The notes beneath the pieces are model-generated. The model was not told the DNA's origin. It did no database searches and worked only from the letters and a program-made list of their open reading frames with translations. Below, piece after piece: positions 26,276 through 33,970 of a DNA stretch of 64,000 nucleotides (within the stretch, counting starts at the first letter, position 1; each line of letters starts with the position of its first letter). The position numbers and the translations under genes are program-made. The stretch is from Hyphomonadaceae bacterium UBA1933. GTDB lineage: Bacteria > Pseudomonadota > Alphaproteobacteria > Caulobacterales > Aquidulcibacteraceae. The DNA is taken from positions 372,001 to 436,000 of the forward strand of contig DDFH01000003.1 in the NCBI GenBank assembly GCA_002337085.1, written 5' to 3'.

Positions 26276-26609
26276 ATAAATATAACAAAATTATTTACTT
26301 ATCAGAAAAATTTGCTTCAAAATTTATTAAAATTTGTACCGAATTGAAACATAGTTAATGGCAATTTGTGTCAAAGGTTAATACCCATTTTCTTAATGTG
26401 GAATTTAATTGCCATTTTAATGCAGGTTATTATGGCGCAACCCTTTGAAAACAAATGAAATATCTTCAAAGTAACTCGCGGGTAATATTTTGTTTAACAT
26501 TCATAAAAACTATGCTTAGTCAAAGGTTAATGCCCCTTTAAATAGATTTTAGACATTTTTTGCTAGAACAATGAAATAATAATGTCGAAGAAATTGACAG
26601 GGGTATAAA
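26276..26609. other. Spacer between glpQ and the ldtR-like gene
   Basis: 334 AT-rich bases without a gene. They hold the direct repeat listed at 26370-26535 and presumably the promoter of the regulator gene. Confidence 0.6.
26370..26535. promoter_or_regulatory. Direct repeat GTCAAAGGTTAATRCCC upstream of the ldtR-like gene
   Basis: Two 17-base copies at 26370-26386 and 26519-26535 differ at one position. The second lies about 75 bp before the regulator gene. They are candidates for operator sites, perhaps of the regulator itself. Confidence 0.45.
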
Positions 26610-27167
26610 ATGGGTGTGGTAAAATCTTTGGGGGCAACCCCTATTAAGAGCGATGTTCTCTTAAGCGACTATATCGGCGGACATGAGGTTAAAAAAACCG
26701 ACGCTGTTGGACAAGTTTCAACATATAAAGAAGCGCTTGCTTTGGTTGAACGTTTGCATAGACAGCTTTTGGACGTTGTAAAAGATGAACTTGACCGTTC
26801 TGGTCACGAGGAATTGACCCCGGTACAAGCACTATTGATTTATAATATTGGTGCTGATGAATGGTCTGCGGGCGAATTGCGTGCCAAAGGTTGCTATCTT
26901 GGTTCAAACGTTTCGTATAATCTTAAAAAATTGCACGAACTTGATTATGTTGAAAGCAAAAAATCAAATCACGACAAACGCCAATTAAAACTACGTCTAA
27001 CACAAAATGGCCATGCAGTTCGTGAACAGCTTGAGGGAATGTTTAACCGTCAGGCAAATACAGTTACACCGGTGGGGGGCATCGATGCAGATTCGCTTAG
27101 CGCATCCAATAAAACATTACTTCGATTAGAACGTTTCTGGTCTGATCAGGTAAAATTCAAACTTTAA
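26610..27167 (+). CDS. ldtR: LdtR-like MarR-family transcription regulator
   Basis: 185 aa. The winged-helix core runs from about residue 40 to 140: LVERLHRQLLDVVKDELDRSG, TPVQALLIYNIG, ELRAKGCYLGSNVSYNLKKL (recognition helix) and the wing ending LRLTQNG. This spelling is characteristic of the alphaproteobacterial LdtR group, which in Liberibacter and rhizobia controls an L,D-transpeptidase gene and osmotic tolerance. No L,D-transpeptidase gene is adjacent here, so the target is unknown. SD AGGGG before the ATG; a good terminator follows. Confidence 0.85.
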   Translation: MGVVKSLGATPIKSDVLLSDYIGGHEVKKTDAVGQVSTYKEALALVERLHRQLLDVVKDELDRSGHEELTPVQALLIYNIGADEWSAGELRAKGCYLGSNVSYNLKKLHELDYVESKKSNHDKRQLKLRLTQNGHAVREQLEGMFNRQANTVTPVGGIDADSLSASNKTLLRLERFWSDQVKFKL

Positions 27168-27240
27168 ATATATTTAATGTTTAAACCGATGCAGCAATCT
27201 TTGCGGGTTGTTGGATTGCAAAAATAATAAAATAAACTTA

Positions 27241-27272
27241 AAACCCTCGTGATGAACGGGGGTTTTTGTTTT
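27241..27272 (+). terminator. Terminator of the ldtR-like gene
   Basis: Ten-base arms 27241-27250 and 27256-27265 (AAACCCTCGT / ACGGGGGTTT, one T-G pair), 5-nt loop, then TTGTTTT. Confidence 0.8.
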
Positions 27273-27424
27273 ATAGCTTACTTTAGGTTTGGTATTTGAC
27301 AAATTTGGTGCAATTTAGCCTTTATTTACAGGGCTGCAATGCGCTAAAGCTTTAACCTGCGACATTTTGCGTCAAGGTAATTTCTTTTCATTGTTATTAT
27401 ATGCTAAAGAAATGTTGAATTAGC

Positions 27425-27464
27425 GGGGAGGGGGACAGCAGTCCCCATGAGGTATGGATTATAA
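27425..27464 (+). promoter_or_regulatory. hemA translation-initiation region with hairpin and mini-ORF
   Basis: SD GGGGAGG (27425-27431) is 22 bases from the hemA ATG (27454), too far to work directly. A hairpin GGGGAC (27431-27436) / GTCCCC (27441-27446) lies between and would bring the SD to about 7 bases if folded. A five-codon ORF (ATG 27447 to TAA 27464) overlaps the hemA start codon. Confidence 0.5.
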
Positions 27465-28674
27465 CAACGCTTTTGCAAATGCTGTTTCTGAAATCAAAGA
27501 TGAAGGACGGTACCGCGTTTTCACCAATATCAGACGTTATAAAGGTAATTTCCCACATGCGCGTTATTATACGGACGCTGGCGTAAAGGATATTATCGTT
27601 TGGTGTTCAAATGACTATTTGGGTCAGGGCCAAAATGATGAGGTTCTTGATGCAATGCGTGAGGCACTTGATGATGTTGGTTCTGGTGCAGGTGGAACCC
27701 GCAATATTTCTGGTAATACCTATTACCACACTATGCTAGAGCGTGAGCTTGCGGATCTTCACCAAAAAGAAGCTGCACTGTTGTTTACATCTGGTTATGT
27801 TTCAAATGATGCAACATTGGCAACGATTGCCCGCATTCTTCCTGGCTGTATCATTTTTTCTGATGAATCAAACCACGCATCAATGATTGAAGGGATTCGT
27901 CGTTCTGGCTGTGAAAAACGTATTTTCCGCCATAATGATGTTGCGCATTTGCGTTCATTGCTTGAAAAAGCACCGCAATCTGCACCGAAATTGATTGCGT
28001 TTGAAAGCGTGTATTCGATGGACGGCGACATGTCGCCAATGAAAGAATTCTTGGATCTTGCGGATGAATTCAACGCAATGACCTATCTTGATGAGGTTCA
28101 TGCCGTTGGTATGTATGGCGAACACGGTGCTGGCGTTGCCGAACGTGATGGCCTTATGCAGCGCTTTGATATTATTGAAGGCACAATGGGAAAGGCGTTT
28201 GGCGTGATGGGGGGCTATATCACTGCCAGCGCCACCATTATTGATGCTATTCGCTCGCTTGCACCTGGCTTTATTTTCACAACTTCACTGGCACCAGTTT
28301 TGGCGGCAGGGGTTTTGAAAAGCGTGCAAATCCTTAAGTCTGAAAAAGGTCGTGAACTTCGCGCCAAACATCAGCGTCAGGCGCAATATTTGAAAGATGC
28401 CTTCCGTAATGCTGGTCTGCCAATTATGGAAACTTCAACTAGCCATATTGTTCCACTTTTTGTGGGTGATGCGGTTAAATGTAAACAGCTTTCTGATTTA
28501 TTGCTTGAAGAATATGATATTTATGTACAGCCGATTAATTTCCCAACCGTTCCACGCGGCACGGAAAGATTGCGCTTTACCCCAACCCCACTTCATAGCG
28601 ATGAACTATGCGATGAGTTGGTGCGCAAAGTATCAGAAGCCTTTGGTCGTTTAAAAATCGCCAAAGCGGCTTAA
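27454..28674 (+). CDS. hemA: HemA, 5-aminolevulinate synthase
   Basis: 406 aa, PLP-dependent. Makes 5-aminolevulinate from glycine and succinyl-CoA (C4 pathway), the route used by alphaproteobacteria. Seen: WCSNDYLG (50-57), GTRNISGN glycine-rich segment (81-88), DEVHAVG (213-219) and the PLP-lysine in EGTMGKAFG (K247). Full length. The start at ATG 27454 matches the family N-terminus; the leader is unusual (see the 27425-27464 entry). The terminator hairpin overlaps the next gene's start. Confidence 0.98.
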   Translation: MDYNNAFANAVSEIKDEGRYRVFTNIRRYKGNFPHARYYTDAGVKDIIVWCSNDYLGQGQNDEVLDAMREALDDVGSGAGGTRNISGNTYYHTMLERELADLHQKEAALLFTSGYVSNDATLATIARILPGCIIFSDESNHASMIEGIRRSGCEKRIFRHNDVAHLRSLLEKAPQSAPKLIAFESVYSMDGDMSPMKEFLDLADEFNAMTYLDEVHAVGMYGEHGAGVAERDGLMQRFDIIEGTMGKAFGVMGGYITASATIIDAIRSLAPGFIFTTSLAPVLAAGVLKSVQILKSEKGRELRAKHQRQAQYLKDAFRNAGLPIMETSTSHIVPLFVGDAVKCKQLSDLLLEEYDIYVQPINFPTVPRGTERLRFTPTPLHSDELCDELVRKVSEAFGRLKIAKAA

Positions 28675-28708
28675 ATTATTCTTTTTCTTAAATAATTTCT
28701 ATGTTAAG

Positions 28709-28744
28709 CTCGCGTCTATGAATGATAGGCGCGAGTTTTATTTT
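28709..28744 (+). terminator. hemA terminator overlapping the start of the next gene
   Basis: Arms 28709-28719 (CTCGCGTCTAT) and 28725-28735 (ATAGGCGCGAG) pair over 11 bp with one T-G, 5-nt loop, then TTTTATTTT. The ATG of the next gene (28718-28720) is at the top of this hairpin. Confidence 0.7.
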
Positions 28745-28906
28745 GAGTTTGTGAATATTGGTAATTTTACCCAAGTTCGGGCCGTTGATTCTTTGACTGG
28801 TCTTGAGGTTGCGGTAACAACACCCGCCAATACCGCGCGCGCCCATCAGATTGAGCTGGCAAAAAGAAAATTACTCATGATGCTTGAAAAGCGTAATAAG
28901 GTGTGA
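28718..28906 (+). CDS. Small conserved alphaproteobacterial protein (DUF6898-like)
   Basis: 62 aa. The pattern YFEFVNIGNFTQVRAVDSLTGLEVAV followed by a C-terminal helix (ARAHQIELAKRKLLMMLEK) matches a small family of alphaproteobacterial proteins that I believe is DUF6898. Function unknown. There is no SD before ATG 28718 and the start codon lies inside the hemA terminator hairpin, so expression may depend on read-through and unfolding. GTG 28751 is an alternative start but would cut off the conserved YFEF. Confidence 0.65.
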   Translation: MNDRREFYFEFVNIGNFTQVRAVDSLTGLEVAVTTPANTARAHQIELAKRKLLMMLEKRNKV

Positions 28907-29081
28907 CGATTTGCCGTGTTCAAAACCCAATATTTACGCATCCTAATAATAGAATATTCTTGTAACATTTGCTAAAAAATTACCAAGCCTTCTGCCTATT
29001 TGAAGACTGTTCAGAGCTTGGCTAAGATAGATTTACACGTTTCGGGCAAACCTTGGCCATTGCTTTAATGGAGGTTTGACT

Positions 29082-29438
29082 ATGAGAAAATTACTTATCC
29101 CCGCAGCAGTTGTTTTATTATGCGCCATTCCGGCTTTCGCAGGTGATGAAACCGGAAATTGGAAGCGTCCTAACGGTGATATTGTCGAAGTTAAAGTTGT
29201 CAATAATGGTTTGTTTTGCAAAATTACCAAAGGCAAAAAAGTCGGCTTTGAAATGTGCCACGGCATGAAAACAACCGCGCCAAATGTGTGGAAAGGTAAG
29301 GGCATGAAGCATCCTTCGATGCCTGGCTTCATGACGTTTAATGGAACGGTCACAATAAATCAGAGCAAGCTTGAAATAAAAGGATGCGTTGCCGGAGACG
29401 GTGTCTGCGACAAAGAAGTTTGGTCCAAAGTGAATTAG
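29082..29438 (+). CDS. Exported DUF2147-like protein
   Basis: 118 aa from ATG 29082 (GGAGG at 29070-29074; an in-frame TTG at 29076 is less likely). Signal peptide MRKLLIPAAVVLLCAIPAFA. The mature protein has the DUF2147 layout: GNWKRPNGDIVEVKV at the start, a lone Cys in LFCKI, and the ending LEIKGCVAGDGVCDKEVWSKV. DUF2147 proteins are small periplasmic lipocalin-like barrels with no firm role. Followed by a shared terminator. Confidence 0.8.
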   Translation: MRKLLIPAAVVLLCAIPAFAGDETGNWKRPNGDIVEVKVVNNGLFCKITKGKKVGFEMCHGMKTTAPNVWKGKGMKHPSMPGFMTFNGTVTINQSKLEIKGCVAGDGVCDKEVWSKVN

Positions 29439-29443
29439 CCAAT

Positions 29444-29473
29444 AAAAAAGGGTGGCAATGCCACCCTTTTTTT
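29444..29473. terminator. Bidirectional terminator
   Basis: GGGTGGC (29450-29456) / GCCACCC (29460-29466) with A-run before and T-run after, between the convergent DUF2147 gene and mucR. Confidence 0.85.
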
Positions 29474-29486
29474 GAAGACTAGAAGG

Positions 29487-29906
29487 CTATTTACCGCGAA
29501 CGCCGCGCCCAAGGCCAATTTTCTTGGCAAAGTTAGAGCGTTTTTCAGCATAATTTGGTGCAACCATTGGATAATCAGCAGGCAATCCCCAACGCTTGCG
29601 ATAATCTTCTGGGCTAAGGCCGTAATTTGAACGCAGATAACGTTTCAACATTTTAAGCTTTTTACCATCTTCTAAGCAAATGATGAAATCATCTGTGATA
29701 GATTTATTTATGCTTATTGCTGGTTTTAGCTTATCGCCATTTTTATCGCTTTCGACATCTAATTCGCTACTAAGAGCCTTTTTTACAGATGCGATAAGCG
29801 TTGGAATAGCGTCCATAGAAACTGGATTTGCACCGACATATGCGGCAACGATAGTTGTCGTCATGTCCAACAATTCCAGTTTCTGGTTTGTTTTAGTTTC
29901 TGTCAT
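29487..29906 (-). CDS. mucR: MucR/Ros-family regulator lacking the zinc-finger histidines
   Basis: 139 aa from ATG 29906 (GAGGG SD). MucR proteins are H-NS-like global regulators of alphaproteobacteria that bind AT-rich DNA. N-terminal oligomerisation part: TTTIVAAYVGANPV...IPTLIASVKKAL. DNA-binding part: CLEDGKKLKMLKRYLRSNYG then LSPEDYRKRWGLP. The Cys (77) and Asp (80) positions are kept, but the first ligand His is Tyr90 and the second-His region reads Ser-Asn-Tyr (93-95). The finger therefore cannot hold zinc in the normal way. Homologues that fold without zinc are known in Mesorhizobium, so it may still bind DNA. Confidence 0.93.
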   Translation of the reverse strand: MTETKTNQKLELLDMTTTIVAAYVGANPVSMDAIPTLIASVKKALSSELDVESDKNGDKLKPAISINKSITDDFIICLEDGKKLKMLKRYLRSNYGLSPEDYRKRWGLPADYPMVAPNYAEKRSNFAKKIGLGRGVRGK

Positions 29907-30048
29907 TTTTCCCTCAACAAAATACACGATAGATTTGGAGGAAGTCCAAATCCATTAACCCCATAAAATATGAAAAAATCTTATCTAATTATATTTTTGT
30001 TTTTGAACGCGGCATACAATAAAAAAATTGCACACCCACATAATCTAT

Positions 30049-30084
30049 GTGTTGTGACAAAGATAAGTGTTGCGACAAAGATAA
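30049..30084 (+). repeat. Tandem 18-bp repeat
   Basis: Two adjacent copies of GTGTTGYGACAAAGATAA (30049-30066, 30067-30084) differing by one base. Confidence 0.8.
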
Positions 30085-30304
30085 GCTTCCCTATTTGACT
30101 TGAATGACTAAAGCATAAAAATGTTACCAACAAGTATAATTATCAGTTCAATATTTATTATTGTAATCAATTCATTAATCTAGGCGAAATGTAAAACAAA
30201 AATTCATTCTGTAAATAGCTTAATTTGCAAATTTTGCAAAAAACAACAAAAAAAGAAAATAAATCTTGTTTATTCTGGCTATAACGCTATTAGAGGGGCG
30301 AATT

Positions 30305-30361
30305 GTAACAATGGTTGTGAACCACTTTGTTACATGTTTCTGAGAGGGTTTTCACAAACCC
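30305..30361 (+). promoter_or_regulatory. Two hairpins in the glyA leader
   Basis: An imperfect hairpin GTAACAATGGTT.../...AACCACTTTGTTAC (30305-30333) and a smaller GGGTTT/AAACCC (30346-30361) precede the glyA SD. They do not match a riboswitch I know; purpose unclear. Confidence 0.35.
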
Positions 30362-30386
30362 ATGTTAAATTCAGGGGATAGTTAAA

Positions 30387-31679
30387 TTGTCATCATATAC
30401 TTCAGACGAACTGAGCGGTTTTTTCTCTTCAGATCTTGCTCAAAGAGATAAAGATATCTTCACAGCAATCGAACAAGAGGCACATCGCCAACAGGAAGGT
30501 ATTGAACTGATTGCATCTGAAAACATCGTTTCAAAAGCGGTTTTAGAGGCACAAGGTTCGGTTCTTACTAATAAATATGCTGAAGGCTATCCTGGGAAAC
30601 GTTATTACGGCGGTTGCGAATGTGTTGATATTGTTGAAAATATCGCAATTGAGCGCGCGAAACAATTGTTTAATGCCCAATATGCAAACGTACAGCCGCA
30701 TTCAGGCTCACAAGCAAACCAATCTGTATTCATGTCGCTTTTAAAACCAGGTGACACTTTTATGGGTCTTGATTTGGCTGCTGGTGGTCACTTAACCCAT
30801 GGTTCAAAAGTAAACCAATCTGGAAAATGGTTTAATGTGGTTTCATATGGTGTGCGTGAAGATAATCATTTGATTGATTATGACAAAGTTTTGGAGACCG
30901 CAAAAGAAGCCAAACCAAAACTTATTATTGCTGGTGGTTCTGCCTATCCGCGTAAAATTGATTTCAAAAAATTCCGTGAAATTGCTGATGAAGTTGGCGC
31001 ATTCTTCATGGTTGATATGGCGCATTTTGCGGGTCTTGTTGCCGGTGGTGCGCATGATAACCCACTTGAATATGCACATGTTGTTACCACAACAACCCAC
31101 AAAACCCTTCGTGGCCCACGTGGCGGTATGGTGCTTTCAAACGATTTGGATATTGGTAAGAAAATCAATTCAGCCATCTTCCCTGGTATTCAGGGTGGGC
31201 CATTGATGCACGTAATTGCTGCCAAAGCAGTGGCATTTGGCGAAGCATTGCAGCCATCATTCAAAGTCTATGCCAAAAATGTGGTTGATAATGCGGCAAT
31301 CCTTGCGGCAACTATTAAAGACGGTGGCTATGATTTGGTTTCAGGTGGTACTGATACCCACGTTGTTTTGGTTGACTTGCGCCCTAAATCACTAACTGGT
31401 CGTGATGCCGAAAATGCGCTTGGTCGTGTAAACCTTACTTGTAATAAAAATGGTGTGCCGTTTGATTCTGCACCGCCAACTGTTACATCTGGTATCCGTT
31501 TGGGTTCTCCTGCTGGTGCTTCGCGTGGTCTTGGCAAAGATGAGTTTAAATTCATCGGTCAAAAAATCGTTGAAGTGTTAGATGGCTTGGTAAATTCACC
31601 AGAAGGTGATAAAGCTATTGAAGCAAAAGTTAAGCAGGAAGTTGAGGCACTTTGCCAAAAATTCCCAATCTATTGCTAA
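30387..31679 (+). CDS. glyA: GlyA, serine hydroxymethyltransferase
   Basis: 430 aa from TTG 30387 (AGGGG at 30373-30377). Interconverts serine and glycine with tetrahydrofolate, supplying one-carbon units and glycine, which HemA also uses. PLP lysine in TTTTHKTLRGPRGG (K239); further motifs LIASEN (41-46), YAEGYPGKRYYGG (64-76) and VDMAHFAGL (209-217). Full length. Heads the glyA-nrdR-rib-nusB-thiL run, where spacings are short throughout. Confidence 0.98.
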   Translation: MSSYTSDELSGFFSSDLAQRDKDIFTAIEQEAHRQQEGIELIASENIVSKAVLEAQGSVLTNKYAEGYPGKRYYGGCECVDIVENIAIERAKQLFNAQYANVQPHSGSQANQSVFMSLLKPGDTFMGLDLAAGGHLTHGSKVNQSGKWFNVVSYGVREDNHLIDYDKVLETAKEAKPKLIIAGGSAYPRKIDFKKFREIADEVGAFFMVDMAHFAGLVAGGAHDNPLEYAHVVTTTTHKTLRGPRGGMVLSNDLDIGKKINSAIFPGIQGGPLMHVIAAKAVAFGEALQPSFKVYAKNVVDNAAILAATIKDGGYDLVSGGTDTHVVLVDLRPKSLTGRDAENALGRVNLTCNKNGVPFDSAPPTVTSGIRLGSPAGASRGLGKDEFKFIGQKIVEVLDGLVNSPEGDKAIEAKVKQEVEALCQKFPIYC

Positions 31680-31699
31680 ATCAATTGATAGGATAAAAA

Positions 31700-32182
31700 T
31701 TGCACTGTCCGTTCTGCAAATGCACTGATACAATCGTTAAAGATAGTCGCCCCACTGAAGACGGGGCGGCAATAAGACGACGCAGACAATGCCCGGAGTG
31801 TGATGCCCGTTTCACAACTTTTGAACGCGTACAAATGCGCGAATTAAAAGTTATAAAGCGTGATGGTACAAAAGAAGTCTTTTCCTATGACAAGCTTCAT
31901 AAATCATTGTCGATTGCGCTTAGGAAACGTGAAATTTCTGATGAAACAATTGATAAATTAATCAATTCCATTAGCCGTGAGCTTGAAAAAACTGGCGAGA
32001 GTGAGTTTTCGACCACTGTTGTCGGTGAATATGTGATGAAGGCATTGGCGCAAACTGATCCCGTGGGATATGTGCGCTATGCCTCAGTATATCGTGATTT
32101 TTCTAAGCCACAGGATTTTAACCGCTTTATTGAAGACGAATTAAAACATGTCCTTGAACAGGACAAAAATCAGACCAAATGA
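31700..32182 (+). CDS. nrdR: NrdR, ribonucleotide reductase repressor
   Basis: 160 aa from TTG 31700. N-terminal zinc ribbon C3-x2-C6 and C31-x2-C34 (CPFC, CPEC) followed by the ATP-cone (RELKVIKRDGTKEVFSYDKL...). NrdR senses dATP/ATP and represses nrd genes; none are nearby. The conserved glyA-nrdR-rib order supports the call. The start is TTG with AGGA a short distance upstream; an ATG alternative would lose the zinc ribbon. Confidence 0.97.
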   Translation: MHCPFCKCTDTIVKDSRPTEDGAAIRRRRQCPECDARFTTFERVQMRELKVIKRDGTKEVFSYDKLHKSLSIALRKREISDETIDKLINSISRELEKTGESEFSTTVVGEYVMKALAQTDPVGYVRYASVYRDFSKPQDFNRFIEDELKHVLEQDKNQTK

Positions 32183-32210
32183 TATATATAATAAATATAT
32201 TGGCAAAATA

Positions 32211-32870
32211 ATGCGCCCAAAGATTTTTCTTAAACTTGCTACCTCAATTGACGGTAAAATTGCGCTTAAAAATGGGGAAAGCAAGTGGATTACCAACGAA
32301 AAATCGCGGGGTGAGGTTCAAAGACTTCGTGCGGTAGCAAATGGCATAATTTGCGGAATTGGAACGGTTTTAAAAGATAATCCTAATCTTAATTTGCGTG
32401 GCGTGGATTATCCTCCATCACAAATGCCGGCGCGAATTATCTTTGATTCCAACCTTAAAACGCCTGCTGATTACAATATTGTCAATGACGCAATTGGCGG
32501 CAAGTCGATTATTTTCTTTGATAAAGCATTACAGGGGACAAAAACCAAATTTGGGGATAATGTTCACCTTTATGGCATTGGGCGTGATGAATATGGCCTT
32601 TCCATTCCACAAGCGCTAGAGATTTTGTCTGATTTGGGTCTAAATACCCTGATGCTTGAAACCGGTGGCAAATTGGCGGCAAGTTTCCTAAAGCAAGGCT
32701 TGATTGACGAGATTTTTTGGTTTCTTGCCCCAAAAATTATTGGTGGCGATGGGGTTGATGTTTTTGCCAATTTGGGTTTTGAAACCCTTGAACAAGTCAT
32801 AAAACTGGCGCAAATAAAGCAAATTAAATTGGACGGCGACATGTTGCGCCATTTTGAGGTTAAAAAATAG
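32211..32870 (+). CDS. ribD: RibD reductase domain only
   Basis: 219 aa from ATG 32211; the frame is open from 32148 inside nrdR but that part is not conserved. Seen: MRPKIFLKLATSIDGKIAL, ITNEKSRGEVQRLRA, ANGIICGIGTVLKDNPNL, LETGGKLAASFL and FLAPKIIGG, the complete NADPH-dependent 5-amino-6-ribosylaminouracil 5'-phosphate reductase domain. Normal RibD is about 360 aa with an N-terminal zinc deaminase (HAE, PCxxxGxxxxC). That half is absent here, and no room for it exists between nrdR and this gene. The deaminase must be encoded elsewhere. Confidence 0.88.
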   Translation: MRPKIFLKLATSIDGKIALKNGESKWITNEKSRGEVQRLRAVANGIICGIGTVLKDNPNLNLRGVDYPPSQMPARIIFDSNLKTPADYNIVNDAIGGKSIIFFDKALQGTKTKFGDNVHLYGIGRDEYGLSIPQALEILSDLGLNTLMLETGGKLAASFLKQGLIDEIFWFLAPKIIGGDGVDVFANLGFETLEQVIKLAQIKQIKLDGDMLRHFEVKK

Positions 32871-33496
32871 TGTTTACCGGAATTATCGTTGCCCAAGGCG
32901 AATTAAAAAATATTGAAAACCTCGAAGGGGATAGGATATTTACATTTAATGGTGAAATTCCGTTGACGGCATTAACGCTTGGTGCCTCGGTTTGCCATAA
33001 TGGAACTTGTTTGACCATTATTGAGTCTGGAAAAGCAGATGGGGTACAAAATTATTGGAAAGTACAAATTTCCGGTGAAACCATCGCCAAAACCACATTG
33101 GGCGATTGGAAAATCGGCGATAAGGTCAATCTTGAGCCAAGCCTAAAAATTGGTGATGAATTAGGCGGCCATATCGTTTCGGGTCATGTTGATGGTGTTG
33201 GCTTTATTGAAAGCATTACTAATGATGCCGAAAGCCATGTTATTATTGCCTCTGCACCCAAAGAATTAATGCCATTGATTGCCAAAAAGGGATCAATTGC
33301 ATTTGATGGTATTTCACTTACGGTAAATGATGTAAGTGAAACTAATTTTACATTAAACATAATACCGCATACTTGGGCGGTAACAAATATGTCGCAATCT
33401 TTTGTTGGTAGAAAAATCAACCTAGAGATTGACCCTCTGGCACGATATGTTGATAGATGGTTGAGCTTTGGTAATAAAAGCAATAAAGACAAGTGA
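32870..33496 (+). CDS. ribE: RibE, riboflavin synthase (alpha chain)
   Basis: 208 aa from GTG 32870, which shares a base with the ribD stop. Dismutates two 6,7-dimethyl-8-ribityllumazines to riboflavin. Two tandem beta-barrels: MFTGIIVAQG with VCHNGTCLTI, and the second with GGHIVSGHVDGVG and AFDGISLTVND. Length normal. Confidence 0.96.
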   Translation: MFTGIIVAQGELKNIENLEGDRIFTFNGEIPLTALTLGASVCHNGTCLTIIESGKADGVQNYWKVQISGETIAKTTLGDWKIGDKVNLEPSLKIGDELGGHIVSGHVDGVGFIESITNDAESHVIIASAPKELMPLIAKKGSIAFDGISLTVNDVSETNFTLNIIPHTWAVTNMSQSFVGRKINLEIDPLARYVDRWLSFGNKSNKDK

Positions 33497-33508
33497 AAGG
33501 TTTAAATT

Positions 33509-33970
33509 ATGCCAAAAGACCCATTAAATATTCTACTTGTTGTCGGTGATTATTATCGCCATATTGCGGATGAACTGATTGCCGGTGCCTCTGAAGTTAT
33601 CAAGGCCTATGGCTCTAATTTTGATATTGTTCGTGCGCCTGGGGTTTTGGAAATTCCTGCTATTATCGCTGCTGCTGAGCGTTCGGGCCATAAACCAACT
33701 GGCAGAAGCTTTGACGGCTATGTTGCTTTGGGCTGCGTTATTCGTGGTGAAACATCGCATTATGTTCATGTTTGTACCGAAAGCGCGCGTGCAATTATGG
33801 ATATGACCGTGCAGGGGCTTGCAATTGGTAATGGCATATTGACCGTTGAAAATGAGGCACAGGCATTGGCACGCGCATCACGTACCCAAAAAAATAAGGG
33901 TAAAGAAGCTGCGGTTGCTGCAATCACCGTCATTGAGATTAAAAAGCGTCTCGACAAAGGGGGCGTTTAA
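33509..33970 (+). CDS. ribH: RibH, lumazine synthase
   Basis: 153 aa. Condenses the RibD product with 3,4-dihydroxy-2-butanone 4-phosphate. Motifs: VRAPGVLEIPAII, FDGYVALGCVIRGETSHYVHV (with the catalytic-region His) and GNGILTVENEAQAL. No ribBA, which makes the butanone phosphate, is present between ribE and ribH, where many relatives have it. Stop overlaps the nusB start. Confidence 0.96.
   Translation: MPKDPLNILLVVGDYYRHIADELIAGASEVIKAYGSNFDIVRAPGVLEIPAIIAAAERSGHKPTGRSFDGYVALGCVIRGETSHYVHVCTESARAIMDMTVQGLAIGNGILTVENEAQALARASRTQKNKGKEAAVAAITVIEIKKRLDKGGV

Larger units (their letters stand above)
29907..30386. other. AT-rich divergent spacer between mucR and glyA
   Basis: 480 bases, very AT-rich with many A/T runs and TA steps, the kind of DNA MucR binds. 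Contains the tandem repeat at 30049-30084 and hairpins in the glyA leader. No gene seen. Confidence 0.6.

Noticed and set aside
30340..30361. CTGAGAGGGT in the glyA leader, similar to the TPP riboswitch start
   Set aside because: The second half of the THI box is missing, and glyA is not a usual target.
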